A stretch of DNA of 64,000 nucleotides from positions 248,001 through 312,000 of the forward strand of contig NZ_JACHIN010000001.1 of the NCBI RefSeq assembly GCF_014203235.1, in the 5' to 3' direction. Numbering within the stretch: the first letter of the stretch is position 1; the number at the start of each line of letters is the position of its first letter. This stretch comes from Nonomuraea endophytica (GTDB taxonomy: Bacteria; Actinomycetota; Actinomycetes; Streptosporangiales; Streptosporangiaceae). Of the stretch, positions 17,041 to 23,657 are shown piece after piece. Under the pieces are notes generated by a model. It was not told the origin of the DNA and ran no database searches. It saw nothing but the letters and a program-made list of their open reading frames with translations. The position numbers were made by a program, and so were the translations under genes.

Positions 17041-17101
17041 AAACGGGGCGGTCTAGAAACGGGCGACGTCTAGAAGCGGGCGACGTCTAGAAGCGGACGA
17101 T
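17035..17101. repeat. 17-bp tandem repeat between convergent genes, about four units
   Basis: Units beginning GTCTAG start at 17035, 17051, 17068 and 17085; the consensus is GTCTAGAAGCGGGCGAC, and the first unit is one base shorter. The stop codon of the glycosyltransferase is in the first unit and that of the anti-sigma-like gene is in the last. Because CTAG is palindromic, every unit carries a TAG on both strands, and the unit length moves successive TAGs through all three frames. Confidence 0.9.
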
Positions 17102-18004
17102 GTCGAAGGTCGCGTCGATGAGCCCCACCGAACGCACCCGCGGATCCTCCAGCAGCTTGCGCAGGCGTTCGACCGGCACGCCCTGGTCGATGTAGGCGTA
17201 GGCGAGCCCGTCCTTGGCGGCCTTGCGGACGCGTTCGAGGGTGAGGTCGAAGGCGCGCAGGTCAGCCGCGTCGGAGTCCTGGAGGATCTTGTCCCAGGAG
17301 CGGAACTCCGCCAGGACGTCCGGCGGGGTGTCGTAGCACGAGCCCGACTTCTGCGGCACCGGCGTGCGATCCCACATGATCGACGCGAAGGTGATCGGCA
17401 CGGATCCGGGCCTGGCCTCGTAGACGATCCTCTCGGGGCAGGTCTGGTAGGTCTTGCCGAAGGTGACCAGTTGCTCCGCCGTGGCGGGCTGGTTGAACTC
17501 CACGAGGGCCATGACCCGCATGCTCTTCGGCAGCCCGGCGAGGACCTCGCGGGCGCCGTCCTTGCCGATGGGCGACTTGTGGCCGACCATGCTCAGCGCG
17601 GTGGACACCGTGGTGTTGGCTTCGTTGCCCAAAGGCAGGTGCTCCAGCCCGCCGAAGAGATTCGTCGTGATCTTGTAGGGCACCTCCACCCTGCTGGAGA
17701 ACCCGCCGTAGGCCCTGAGCTGACTGGCCGAGAGCGGCAGGCTCGACGACCAGGGCGTCGTGTCGCAGCACTCGCCGAGCACGACCCGGTAGCCCGGGTT
17801 GTACATCTTGAACGCCGTCCCGTACACGTCGTGGATTCGGTCCTCGCGCCCGCCGCTCTTCTGCACCAGGATCGGCGCCACCACCAGCACCAGCGTCAGC
17901 GCGAGCAGCCCGGCCAGCACGAGCGAGGCCGTCTTGACCAGCCCGCGCCGCACCGCCTTCCTGGTGGCCTTGGGGTCGAAGTCGGGCAGGTCCAGCTCGC
18001 TCAT
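17087..18004 (-). CDS. Putative anti-sigma factor with sigma-regulator N- and C-terminal domains
   Basis: The 305-residue protein has a 28-residue cytoplasmic head, one membrane segment (about 27-47, SLVLAGLLALTLVLVVAPIL) and a large extracytoplasmic part. The head (DFDPKATRKAVRRG) and the region following the membrane segment (YGTAFKMYNPGYRVVLG) resemble the sigma-factor-regulator N-terminal domain. The region ending DPRVRSVGLIDATFDIV resembles the Sigma_reg_C domain found in Bacillus anti-SigM-type proteins. Its ATG overlaps the stop of the ECF sigma gene by one base (TGATG). It likely sequesters that sigma factor until an envelope signal is sensed. The signal is unknown. Confidence 0.75.
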   Translation of the reverse strand: MSELDLPDFDPKATRKAVRRGLVKTASLVLAGLLALTLVLVVAPILVQKSGGREDRIHDVYGTAFKMYNPGYRVVLGECCDTTPWSSSLPLSASQLRAYGGFSSRVEVPYKITTNLFGGLEHLPLGNEANTTVSTALSMVGHKSPIGKDGAREVLAGLPKSMRVMALVEFNQPATAEQLVTFGKTYQTCPERIVYEARPGSVPITFASIMWDRTPVPQKSGSCYDTPPDVLAEFRSWDKILQDSDAADLRAFDLTLERVRKAAKDGLAYAYIDQGVPVERLRKLLEDPRVRSVGLIDATFDIVRF

Positions 18005-18456
18005 CAGGGGGCTCCATAGATCTCGGCGAAGGCCGCCCGGGCCCGCCACACCGCTGTCTTGATCGTGCTGTGCTTCTTGCCGGTCATCGCCGCCACCTCG
18101 ACCATGGAGAAGCCCTCCAGGTAGACCAGCTCCAGCAGCCTCCGATGCTGGGGCGGAAGGCGGTCGAGGGCGTCGCGTACCTCCAGGGCGTCGGCACCGA
18201 TGGAGGGGACGCCGAGCTCGTCCGGATCGGGTAAGGCCAGCTCGACCCGCCTGCGGCGCACGTGGTCGAGCAGGACGTTGCGGGCGATGGCCAGCAGCCA
18301 GGCCGCAGGGTTCTCGCCGCGCCAGCCGAGCATCGCCCGGGTGGCCTTGACGAAGGTCTCCTGGGCGAGGTCCTCGGCCAGGTGGGGGTCGCGGGTCCGG
18401 CGCAGCAGGAACCCGCACACGAGCGGCCAGTGCTCGCGATAGAGCTCCTCGATGAT
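18004..18456 (-). CDS. ECF-family RNA polymerase sigma factor
   Basis: The coding region shows sigma region 2 (HLAEDLAQETFVKATRAMLG, AWLLAIARNVLLDHVRRRR) and region 4 (LDRLPPQHRRLLELVYLEGF, then GKKHSTIKTAVWRARAAF). The first canonical start is a GTG at 18420, but that would remove the start of region 2.1. The frame stays open upstream and encodes IIIEELYREHWPL, a good region-2.1 opening, directly after a GGAGG at 18462-18466. The only codons at proper spacing are three ATC triplets (18459, 18456, 18453), so I tentatively use an ATC start. The anti-sigma-like gene follows with a one-base overlap. An upstream promoter-like element suggests autoregulation. Confidence 0.8.
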   Translation of the reverse strand: MIEELYREHWPLVCGFLLRRTRDPHLAEDLAQETFVKATRAMLGWRGENPAAWLLAIARNVLLDHVRRRRVELALPDPDELGVPSIGADALEVRDALDRLPPQHRRLLELVYLEGFSMVEVAAMTGKKHSTIKTAVWRARAAFAEIYGAP

Positions 18457-18492
18457 GATGGCCTCCGCGTTCCTGGGACAGTCACATCAGAC

Positions 18493-18520
18493 CAGACGGG
18501 ATCCGGACAGGAATGGTCAC
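18493..18520 (-). promoter_or_regulatory. Putative ECF-type promoter of the sigma/anti-sigma operon
   Basis: On the reverse strand GTGACC (18520-18515) and CGTCTG (18498-18493) are separated by 16 bases. An AAC/GACC-like -35 and a CGTC -10 at this spacing are typical of ECF sigma promoters, and ECF operons are commonly autoregulated. The word GATGTGAC occurs twice on this strand (18523-18516 and 18488-18481), 35 bases apart. The predicted transcript would begin about 30 bases before the proposed sigma start. Confidence 0.5.
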
Positions 18521-18548
18521 ATCGCTCCGTGATTGATGTACTGGAGTC

Positions 18549-19265
18549 ATGGCATCGCATCTGATCCAGGGCCGAACGGTGAGCCTGCCTGTCCAGGTGA
18601 GAGACGCGACGGTCTGCAGCACGATGTACCCGGTACGCGCCGACGCCGCCCGGGCGGTGATCGCCTACTCGGGACTGGACGTGGCCGAGGTCTTCCCCGG
18701 CAAGGCCATCTGCACGCTGATCTTCGTCGACTACCGTGACGGCGACCTGGACACCTACCACGAGTTCGGGGTGGCGTTCCTGGTCCGCCAGCCGGGTACG
18801 GCGGGCACGGCGAGCGCGGGGGGCCTGTCCGATCTGCGGAACGCCGCGGCGTTCATCCATTGGCTGCCTGTGGACCAGTCGTTCACGATGGAGGCCGGCC
18901 GTTCGATGTGGGGATTCCCCAAGGAACTGGCCGAGATCGACCTGAGGTTGTCCTCCCCCTACAAGCGCTGCATCGTCCGCAAGGACGGCCGTCTGGTCAT
19001 CGACCTGCTGCTGAAGCCGGGCTTCCCGGTGCCGAGGCCGGCCGTACCCCTGATCGCTTACACCCATCGCGACGGCGTCACGAGGAAGGTCCCCGCCGAG
19101 ATGTCGGGGAGGGGCGTGCGGGTGCGGCCGGGAGGCGCCCTGGTCAGGCTGGGCAACCACCCGATCGCCAAGGAGCTGAGCGAGCTGGGCCTGCCGAAAC
19201 GGGCCCTGCTGAGCACGACGGTGGAGCGGGCCAGCATGTCCTTCGGGGCGGCCGTGGACCTCTAG
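18549..19265 (+). CDS. Acetoacetate decarboxylase family protein
   Basis: The 238-residue protein carries the ADC-fold signature around AGRSMWGFPKELAEIDL, where the family has a GFPK motif in the active-site region. DTYHEFGVAFLV and PLIAYTHRDGVTRK are other conserved stretches. Family members decarboxylate beta-keto acids or act as aldolase-dehydratases through a lysine Schiff base. It is divergent from the ECF sigma gene with only about 90 bases between, so the two could share control. The stop shares a CTAG with the convergent glycosyltransferase stop. The physiological substrate is unknown. Confidence 0.82.
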   Translation: MASHLIQGRTVSLPVQVRDATVCSTMYPVRADAARAVIAYSGLDVAEVFPGKAICTLIFVDYRDGDLDTYHEFGVAFLVRQPGTAGTASAGGLSDLRNAAAFIHWLPVDQSFTMEAGRSMWGFPKELAEIDLRLSSPYKRCIVRKDGRLVIDLLLKPGFPVPRPAVPLIAYTHRDGVTRKVPAEMSGRGVRVRPGGALVRLGNHPIAKELSELGLPKRALLSTTVERASMSFGAAVDL

Positions 19266-20143
19266 ACGATGGGCGGACGGCCCAGCTTCACCATGCGCCA
19301 GGCGGTCTTCCACGCCATCGGGCGGCGTTCGCCGGCGGAACTGCGCAGGCCCTCGAAGAAGCCGGTGAACCACGCCTTCAGCGCCGTGCCCGAGCGTTCG
19401 CGCACCAGCGTGAGCACGACCCAGTTGACCAGGTAGAGGGCGGCCAGCGGCCAGGGCAGGTTGCGCCTGGCCAGCCACACGCGGTTGCGCGCGTTGAGCC
19501 GGTAGAAGTCGGCGTGGCGGGTCGGCGGCACCTGCGGGTGGTACATGACGGTCTCGGCGTCGTACTCGATCCGGTAGCCCTCGCCGAGCAGCCGCCAGGC
19601 CAGGTCGGTCTCCTCATGCGCGTAGAAGAAGCGCTCGGGCAGCCCGCCCACCTGGAGGAACGCGGACCGGCGGATGGCCGAGGCGCCCCCCAGGAACGTG
19701 GTGACCGGCGAGGAGCGCTGCGGGTCCCCGGCGCGCAGGCGCGGCACGTGGCGCCGCTGGCCGACGCCGCCTTCGGGGTCCATCACGCGGAAGGAGATGA
19801 CGGCCAGGTCGGGCTCGGTGGCGAAGCGGTCGCGCACGTGGGCGACGACTTTCTGGTTGGCGTACCAGCCGTCGTCGTCGAGGAACAGCACGACGTCGCC
19901 CGAGCACTCCTCGACGCCCCGGTTACGTCCGGCCGGGATGCCGGTGTTGTGCTCAAGGCGGACCGTTTTCACGATCGCGGCCGAGCCCTCGGGTGGCGTC
20001 GCCGTCACCTCGGGCACGTCGGCCCCGTTGCCCACGATCACCACCTCGACGTCGCCGTCGACCTGGTTGAGCGCGGAATCGACCGCCCGGTTCAGCTCCG
20101 CGACCCGGTTGCCCATGGTGAGGATGACGCACGAGATCTTCAA
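19262..20143 (-). CDS. GT2-family glycosyltransferase
   Basis: A GT-A enzyme of 293 residues from the TTG at 20143, which has AAGGTGAT about 8 bases upstream; an in-frame ATG at 20173 would add ten residues but lacks a ribosome-binding site. Conserved features are ISCVILTMGNR, the metal-binding DVVLFLDDDGWYAN and the catalytic EETDLAWRLLGEGYRI. The C-terminus (LARRNLPWPLAALYLVNWVVL) has one hydrophobic segment that may associate with the membrane. This resembles rhamnosyl- or galactosyl-transferases of cell-wall assembly. It lies downstream of the CDP-polyol genes on the same strand but is separated from them by 187 bases. Confidence 0.87.
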   Translation of the reverse strand: MKISCVILTMGNRVAELNRAVDSALNQVDGDVEVVIVGNGADVPEVTATPPEGSAAIVKTVRLEHNTGIPAGRNRGVEECSGDVVLFLDDDGWYANQKVVAHVRDRFATEPDLAVISFRVMDPEGGVGQRRHVPRLRAGDPQRSSPVTTFLGGASAIRRSAFLQVGGLPERFFYAHEETDLAWRLLGEGYRIEYDAETVMYHPQVPPTRHADFYRLNARNRVWLARRNLPWPLAALYLVNWVVLTLVRERSGTALKAWFTGFFEGLRSSAGERRPMAWKTAWRMVKLGRPPIV

Positions 20144-20330
20144 CGGGTCATCACCTTGACGCGTTGAGAGCACGAGCGGAGCATTCTTTCATGATCACCG
20201 AGTCTGCTGGTATGCATATTTCCTGATATTGGTGGAGCTAAGCGTATCGGAACCGTGGGTGAACCCCCACCGAACAGCGGACGTCCGATCAATACGACGG
20301 ACGCCGAGCCTGAGCGGTTCCGACGGGAGC

Positions 20331-21098
20331 TCACGCAAGCCGCCTCGATGCCAAGATGCTCACCAGGTGCAACACCATCTGGAGTCCCGCGGCTATCAGG
20401 CAGGCTACGGTGAGTACACGGGTCGCCGTGAGGTTTCCCGCCAGTTGGTCGATCACGGCCGTGCCCAGCGCGAGCAGGGACAACTCGATCGGCTGCACGA
20501 TCCGGTGAAACTTGGTGGCCGACAGAATGCGCCGGCCCAGCCCCAGCAGCCCCGAGCGGAACTGCCCCACCGACGCCTCGCTGGCCGAATCGAGCCCGCC
20601 CTTGGCACGGGCCACGTCGACCAGGTCGGTCTCCGCCTTGATGAGGATCGCGCCGAGGGCGGCGGCGAAGCCCATCACCGTATACCAGTCGGGCAGCACC
20701 TCCGAGGCCCGCCAGCCCAGCCCGGCCAGCACGGCGGCCTCGGTGAAGTAGGCGCCGACCCGGTCGAGGTAGACGCCGGTCAGCGAGGTCTTGCCGGTCC
20801 AGCGGGCGAGTTCGCCGTCGGAGCAGTCGAGCAGCAGGTAGACCTGCACGAGCAGGGCGGCCAGGAACGCCCCCCAGATCCCGGGCAGGGCCATCGCGAA
20901 GCCCGCCAGGACGCCGGCGACCGTCATCACCCAGGTGAGCTGGTTGGGCGTGACCCGGGTCTTGGCCAGCAGCCAGGTGACCCGGATCGAGATCGCGCGC
21001 ATGTAGAGCACGCCCGCCCAGTGCTCGCCGTTCTTGCGGTCGAGGTGGCCCTCCGGCTGGGCTACCGCGCGCAGCTCAGCTACCGAAGGCCCGGACAT
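20331..21098 (-). CDS. CDP-alcohol phosphatidyltransferase family protein with altered catalytic motif
   Basis: The 255-residue membrane protein has about six hydrophobic segments and the CDP-alcohol phosphatidyltransferase motif DCSDGELAR-x8-G-x3-D. The family motif continues x3-D, but here the last aspartate is alanine (VYLDRVGAY; codon GCC). That residue normally acts as catalytic base. Family enzymes displace CMP from a CDP-alcohol with an alcohol acceptor. I use the ATG at 21098 (MSGPSVAELRA), which overlaps the end of the upstream dehydrogenase gene by 23 bases; an ATG at 21116 is also possible. Upstream genes encode a nucleotidyltransferase and a glycerol-1-phosphate-dehydrogenase-like protein, so a CDP-activated polyol is a reasonable substrate. 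Confidence 0.85.
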   Translation of the reverse strand: MSGPSVAELRAVAQPEGHLDRKNGEHWAGVLYMRAISIRVTWLLAKTRVTPNQLTWVMTVAGVLAGFAMALPGIWGAFLAALLVQVYLLLDCSDGELARWTGKTSLTGVYLDRVGAYFTEAAVLAGLGWRASEVLPDWYTVMGFAAALGAILIKAETDLVDVARAKGGLDSASEASVGQFRSGLLGLGRRILSATKFHRIVQPIELSLLALGTAVIDQLAGNLTATRVLTVACLIAAGLQMVLHLVSILASRRLA

Positions 21099-22134
21099 AG
21101 TCCGCCACCCGTCCACGCACCTCGGATTCGGACAGCCGCATGTGCTCCAGGATCGTGTAGCGACCCGGGCGGGTGGCCGGCGCCAGCATGACGGCCTCGG
21201 TGAACTGCTCCTCGCTCAGCCCGATGTCACCGGGCGTGACGGGCAGCCGGTGCTGCCTCAGGCAGTCGACGACCTGCTGGAGACGGCCGGCGTCATCCCG
21301 CAGGAAGTAACAGAAAGCGGTGCCGATCCCGGCGAGCTCGCCGTGATTGGAAGTGCCGGGGAAAAGCTGATCCACGGCATGAAGGATCTCATGATCCCCG
21401 CCACTGGAAGGACGGGATGACCCTGCGATTACCATCGACATGCCCGACAAGATCAAGGATTCGGCCAGAACCGTCAGGAAGGCGTCGGTCTCGATGGAGT
21501 CCCTACGCCCGATCAGCGCCTCGGCCGCGGTACGCGCCATCGAGCACGCCAGCCCGTCGATCGGCTCGCCCCGCTCGACGTTGGCCAGCTGCCAGTCGTC
21601 GATCGCCGACAGGTTGCTGATCACGTCGCCCACCCCCGAGCGCACCAGCGACTCGGGCGCGGCGTGGACGAAGTCGAGGTCGACCAGGATCGCCAGCGGC
21701 ATCGGCACGCCGAACGAGCCTTTGCCGCCCTCGTAGACCAGCGAGGCGGTGGGCGAGCAGATGCCGTCGTGGGAGAGGTTCGTGGCCACCGCGACCATGG
21801 GGATGCCGGCCAGCGACGCGGCGTACTTGGTGGCGTCGATGGTGCGTCCGCCGCCGACGCCCACGACCACCTCGTAGGCGCCCTTGCGCAGGTCGGCGCC
21901 GAGCGAGACGGCCGCGTCGACGGAGCCGTCGGCCACGCGGAAGACCTCGGCCTGAGCCAGCGTGGGGGCGATCAGACCCTCGATGTGGTCACCCTGGCCG
22001 GGGCCCACGGCGACCGCGACCCTGCCGGAGGTGGCCACCCGGCTGTCGTTGAGCAGCGCGCCCAGCTGGGCGACGGCGCCGCGCCGTACCTCCATGGTGA
22101 GCGGCGCGGGCAGCATCCTCGCGAGAAGCGGCAT
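21076..22134 (-). CDS. sn-Glycerol-1-phosphate dehydrogenase-like enzyme
   Basis: The 352-residue protein belongs to the iron/zinc-dependent alcohol dehydrogenase superfamily and resembles glycerol-1-phosphate dehydrogenases (AraM/EgsA). It has the NAD(P) motif VGVGGGRTIDATKYAA, the substrate loop TNLSHDGICSPTAS and the metal-ligand region SAIDDWQLA. GGDHEILHAVDQLF and NHGELAGIGT supply the two histidines. It would reduce dihydroxyacetone phosphate, or a related keto-polyol phosphate, in the cytoplasm. GGGAGG precedes the ATG at 22134. It sits 11 bases after a nucleotidyltransferase gene and overlaps a CDP-alcohol phosphatidyltransferase gene, which suggests a three-step phosphopolyol route. 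Confidence 0.8.
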   Translation of the reverse strand: MPLLARMLPAPLTMEVRRGAVAQLGALLNDSRVATSGRVAVAVGPGQGDHIEGLIAPTLAQAEVFRVADGSVDAAVSLGADLRKGAYEVVVGVGGGRTIDATKYAASLAGIPMVAVATNLSHDGICSPTASLVYEGGKGSFGVPMPLAILVDLDFVHAAPESLVRSGVGDVISNLSAIDDWQLANVERGEPIDGLACSMARTAAEALIGRRDSIETDAFLTVLAESLILSGMSMVIAGSSRPSSGGDHEILHAVDQLFPGTSNHGELAGIGTAFCYFLRDDAGRLQQVVDCLRQHRLPVTPGDIGLSEEQFTEAVMLAPATRPGRYTILEHMRLSESEVRGRVADYVRAFGS

Positions 22135-22145
22135 CTGCGCCTCCC

Positions 22146-22877
22146 TCAGTAATTGACGGCTATGGTGCGAGCCTTGGCCAGGTCGTCGTGGTTGTCCACT
22201 TCGACCCAGTCGACCTCGCCGATGGGCGCGGCGTGGATCTGCTCGCCGCGGTTGACCATCTCCTGGTAGCCGTCCTCGTAGTAGAGCTGCGGGTCGCGCT
22301 CGAAGGTGGTCTTGAGCGCGTCGGCCAGGCGGTCGGCGGCGCCGGGGCGGATCAGCGTGGCGCCGATGTACTCGCCGTAGGCCTCGGCCGGGTCCATCAG
22401 CTTGGTGATGCGCTTGAGCGAGCCGCCTTCCAGGATGACCTTCATCTCCTCGTCGGCCAGCTTCTTCACGTCGTCGACGGCCAGCAGGATGTCGCTGGTC
22501 TCCGGCGCGGACAGCAGCGTCTTCTCGATCGAGACGGGGTGGACGGTGTCGCCGTTGACCAGCAGCGCGCCCTGCGCGAAGTAGTCGCGCGCGCACCACA
22601 GGGAGTAGGCGTTGTTCCACTCCTCGGCCTTGTCGTTGTACACGAGCGTGAGGTTGACGCCGTGGCGTTCCTCCAGCGCGGCCTTGCGCTCCTCGACCGC
22701 CCTGGCCGCGTAGCCGATGATCACCACGACGTCGCGCAGGCCCACCTCGGCGAGGTTGCGGAGCGAGATGTCCATGATCGTGGTCTCACCGTCGACCGGC
22801 ACGAGCGCCTTAGGCAGCGTGTCGGTGTACGGCCGCAGGCGTCGTCCGGCTCCAGCGGCCAGCACCATTCCCAGCAA
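22146..22877 (-). CDS. Sugar/alcohol-phosphate nucleotidyltransferase (probable cytidylyltransferase)
   Basis: The 243-residue GT-A-like nucleotidyltransferase begins LLGMVLAAGAGRRLRPYTD at a TTG start with GAGGAG seven bases upstream. It has the signature G-x-G-x-R loop, PKALVPV, the metal-binding ALLVNGDTVHPVS and a second acidic site in WVEVDNHDDL. This pattern matches the LicC/phosphocholine cytidylyltransferase and inositol-phosphate cytidylyltransferase group more than glucose-1-phosphate enzymes. It probably makes a CDP-alcohol used by the adjacent CDP-alcohol phosphatidyltransferase. The nucleotide specificity is inferred from the neighbours. Confidence 0.83.
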   Translation of the reverse strand: MLGMVLAAGAGRRLRPYTDTLPKALVPVDGETTIMDISLRNLAEVGLRDVVVIIGYAARAVEERKAALEERHGVNLTLVYNDKAEEWNNAYSLWCARDYFAQGALLVNGDTVHPVSIEKTLLSAPETSDILLAVDDVKKLADEEMKVILEGGSLKRITKLMDPAEAYGEYIGATLIRPGAADRLADALKTTFERDPQLYYEDGYQEMVNRGEQIHAAPIGEVDWVEVDNHDDLAKARTIAVNY

Positions 22878-23033
22878 CGTGCACTCCTCAGTCGAGCGTT
22901 ACTCTCCAGGCCCCAAAGGTTAGTTGCCTTTTCACTCTGGGAGGGTAATCCGCGCCAGCCGGCCGTTCGCGGCAGCTTCGGCGTCCGCTGGCATTGTTCC
23001 ACCCGCGCTCGCCCGCCGTGCTGTTTCGGCTGG

Positions 23034-23657
23034 TCAGTCCTGTGTCCCCAGATCCGTGGCCTCCACCCCGGACCTGGGGGCGGCGAGCCAGCAGGTCACG
23101 CTTTCCCAGCCGAACAGCAACCAGAGATACACGGCCAGCAGCGCGAACCCGGCCGTGGGCAGCGACACGAGCACGGCCAGCGACACGGCGATCATCCGTC
23201 CGTCCCAGCCGAGCCCGAAGGTCGTCAGCCACGGCGGCGGATAGACCCGCTGCCTGATCCGGTAGACCAGGTCGTAGTGGTGGAAGGCCATCGCGCCCAG
23301 CAGCATGAAGATCAGCACGGGGTGGACCCCGTGGCCGAACCCGCAGCTGGCCACGAACGAGTACTCGATGACGCGCAGGATCGGCGGGCACAGCCAGTCG
23401 AGCCGTCCGTCGTGGGGCGCGCTGCTGCCGGGTCCGGCCAGCAGCAGCGTGACCGCCGGCGCGAACACCGCGAGACCGTTGGCGCCGCCGACGCCGATCA
23501 CCAGCAGGATGCCGGTGACGAAGGCGCCCGCGATGAGCGGCGGCAGCGGCGGCAGCTGACCGGCGACGAGCGCGCCCATGCCGCGCGAGAGCGGCCCGTC
23601 GTCGCGGTAGGCCACGACGGTGCTGGCGGGGACCGGAGTCATGTGGATGGTGATCAC
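23034..23657 (-). CDS. Conserved membrane protein coupled to a CDP-alcohol phosphatidyltransferase
   Basis: The 207-residue protein starts at GTG 23657, which overlaps the upstream stop as GTGA. It has about five hydrophobic segments and a conserved-looking middle, LDWLCPPILRVIEYSF followed by HPVLIFMLLGAMAFHHYDLV and RQRVYPP. It resembles the DUF5941-type membrane domain that follows CDP-alcohol phosphatidyltransferase domains in other actinomycetes; I am moderately sure of that. Its tight coupling suggests that it works in a complex with the upstream enzyme. The 156 bases between its stop and the next gene on the same strand hold nothing I recognise. Confidence 0.7.
   Translation of the reverse strand: MITIHMTPVPASTVVAYRDDGPLSRGMGALVAGQLPPLPPLIAGAFVTGILLVIGVGGANGLAVFAPAVTLLLAGPGSSAPHDGRLDWLCPPILRVIEYSFVASCGFGHGVHPVLIFMLLGAMAFHHYDLVYRIRQRVYPPPWLTTFGLGWDGRMIAVSLAVLVSLPTAGFALLAVYLWLLFGWESVTCWLAAPRSGVEATDLGTQD

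Noticed and set aside
20238..20322. Separated CGGAACCG/CGGTTCCG inverted repeat in the gap between the GT2 and CDP-alcohol phosphatidyltransferase genes
   Set aside because: The arms are only 8 bp and far apart; there is no supporting promoter or terminator feature.
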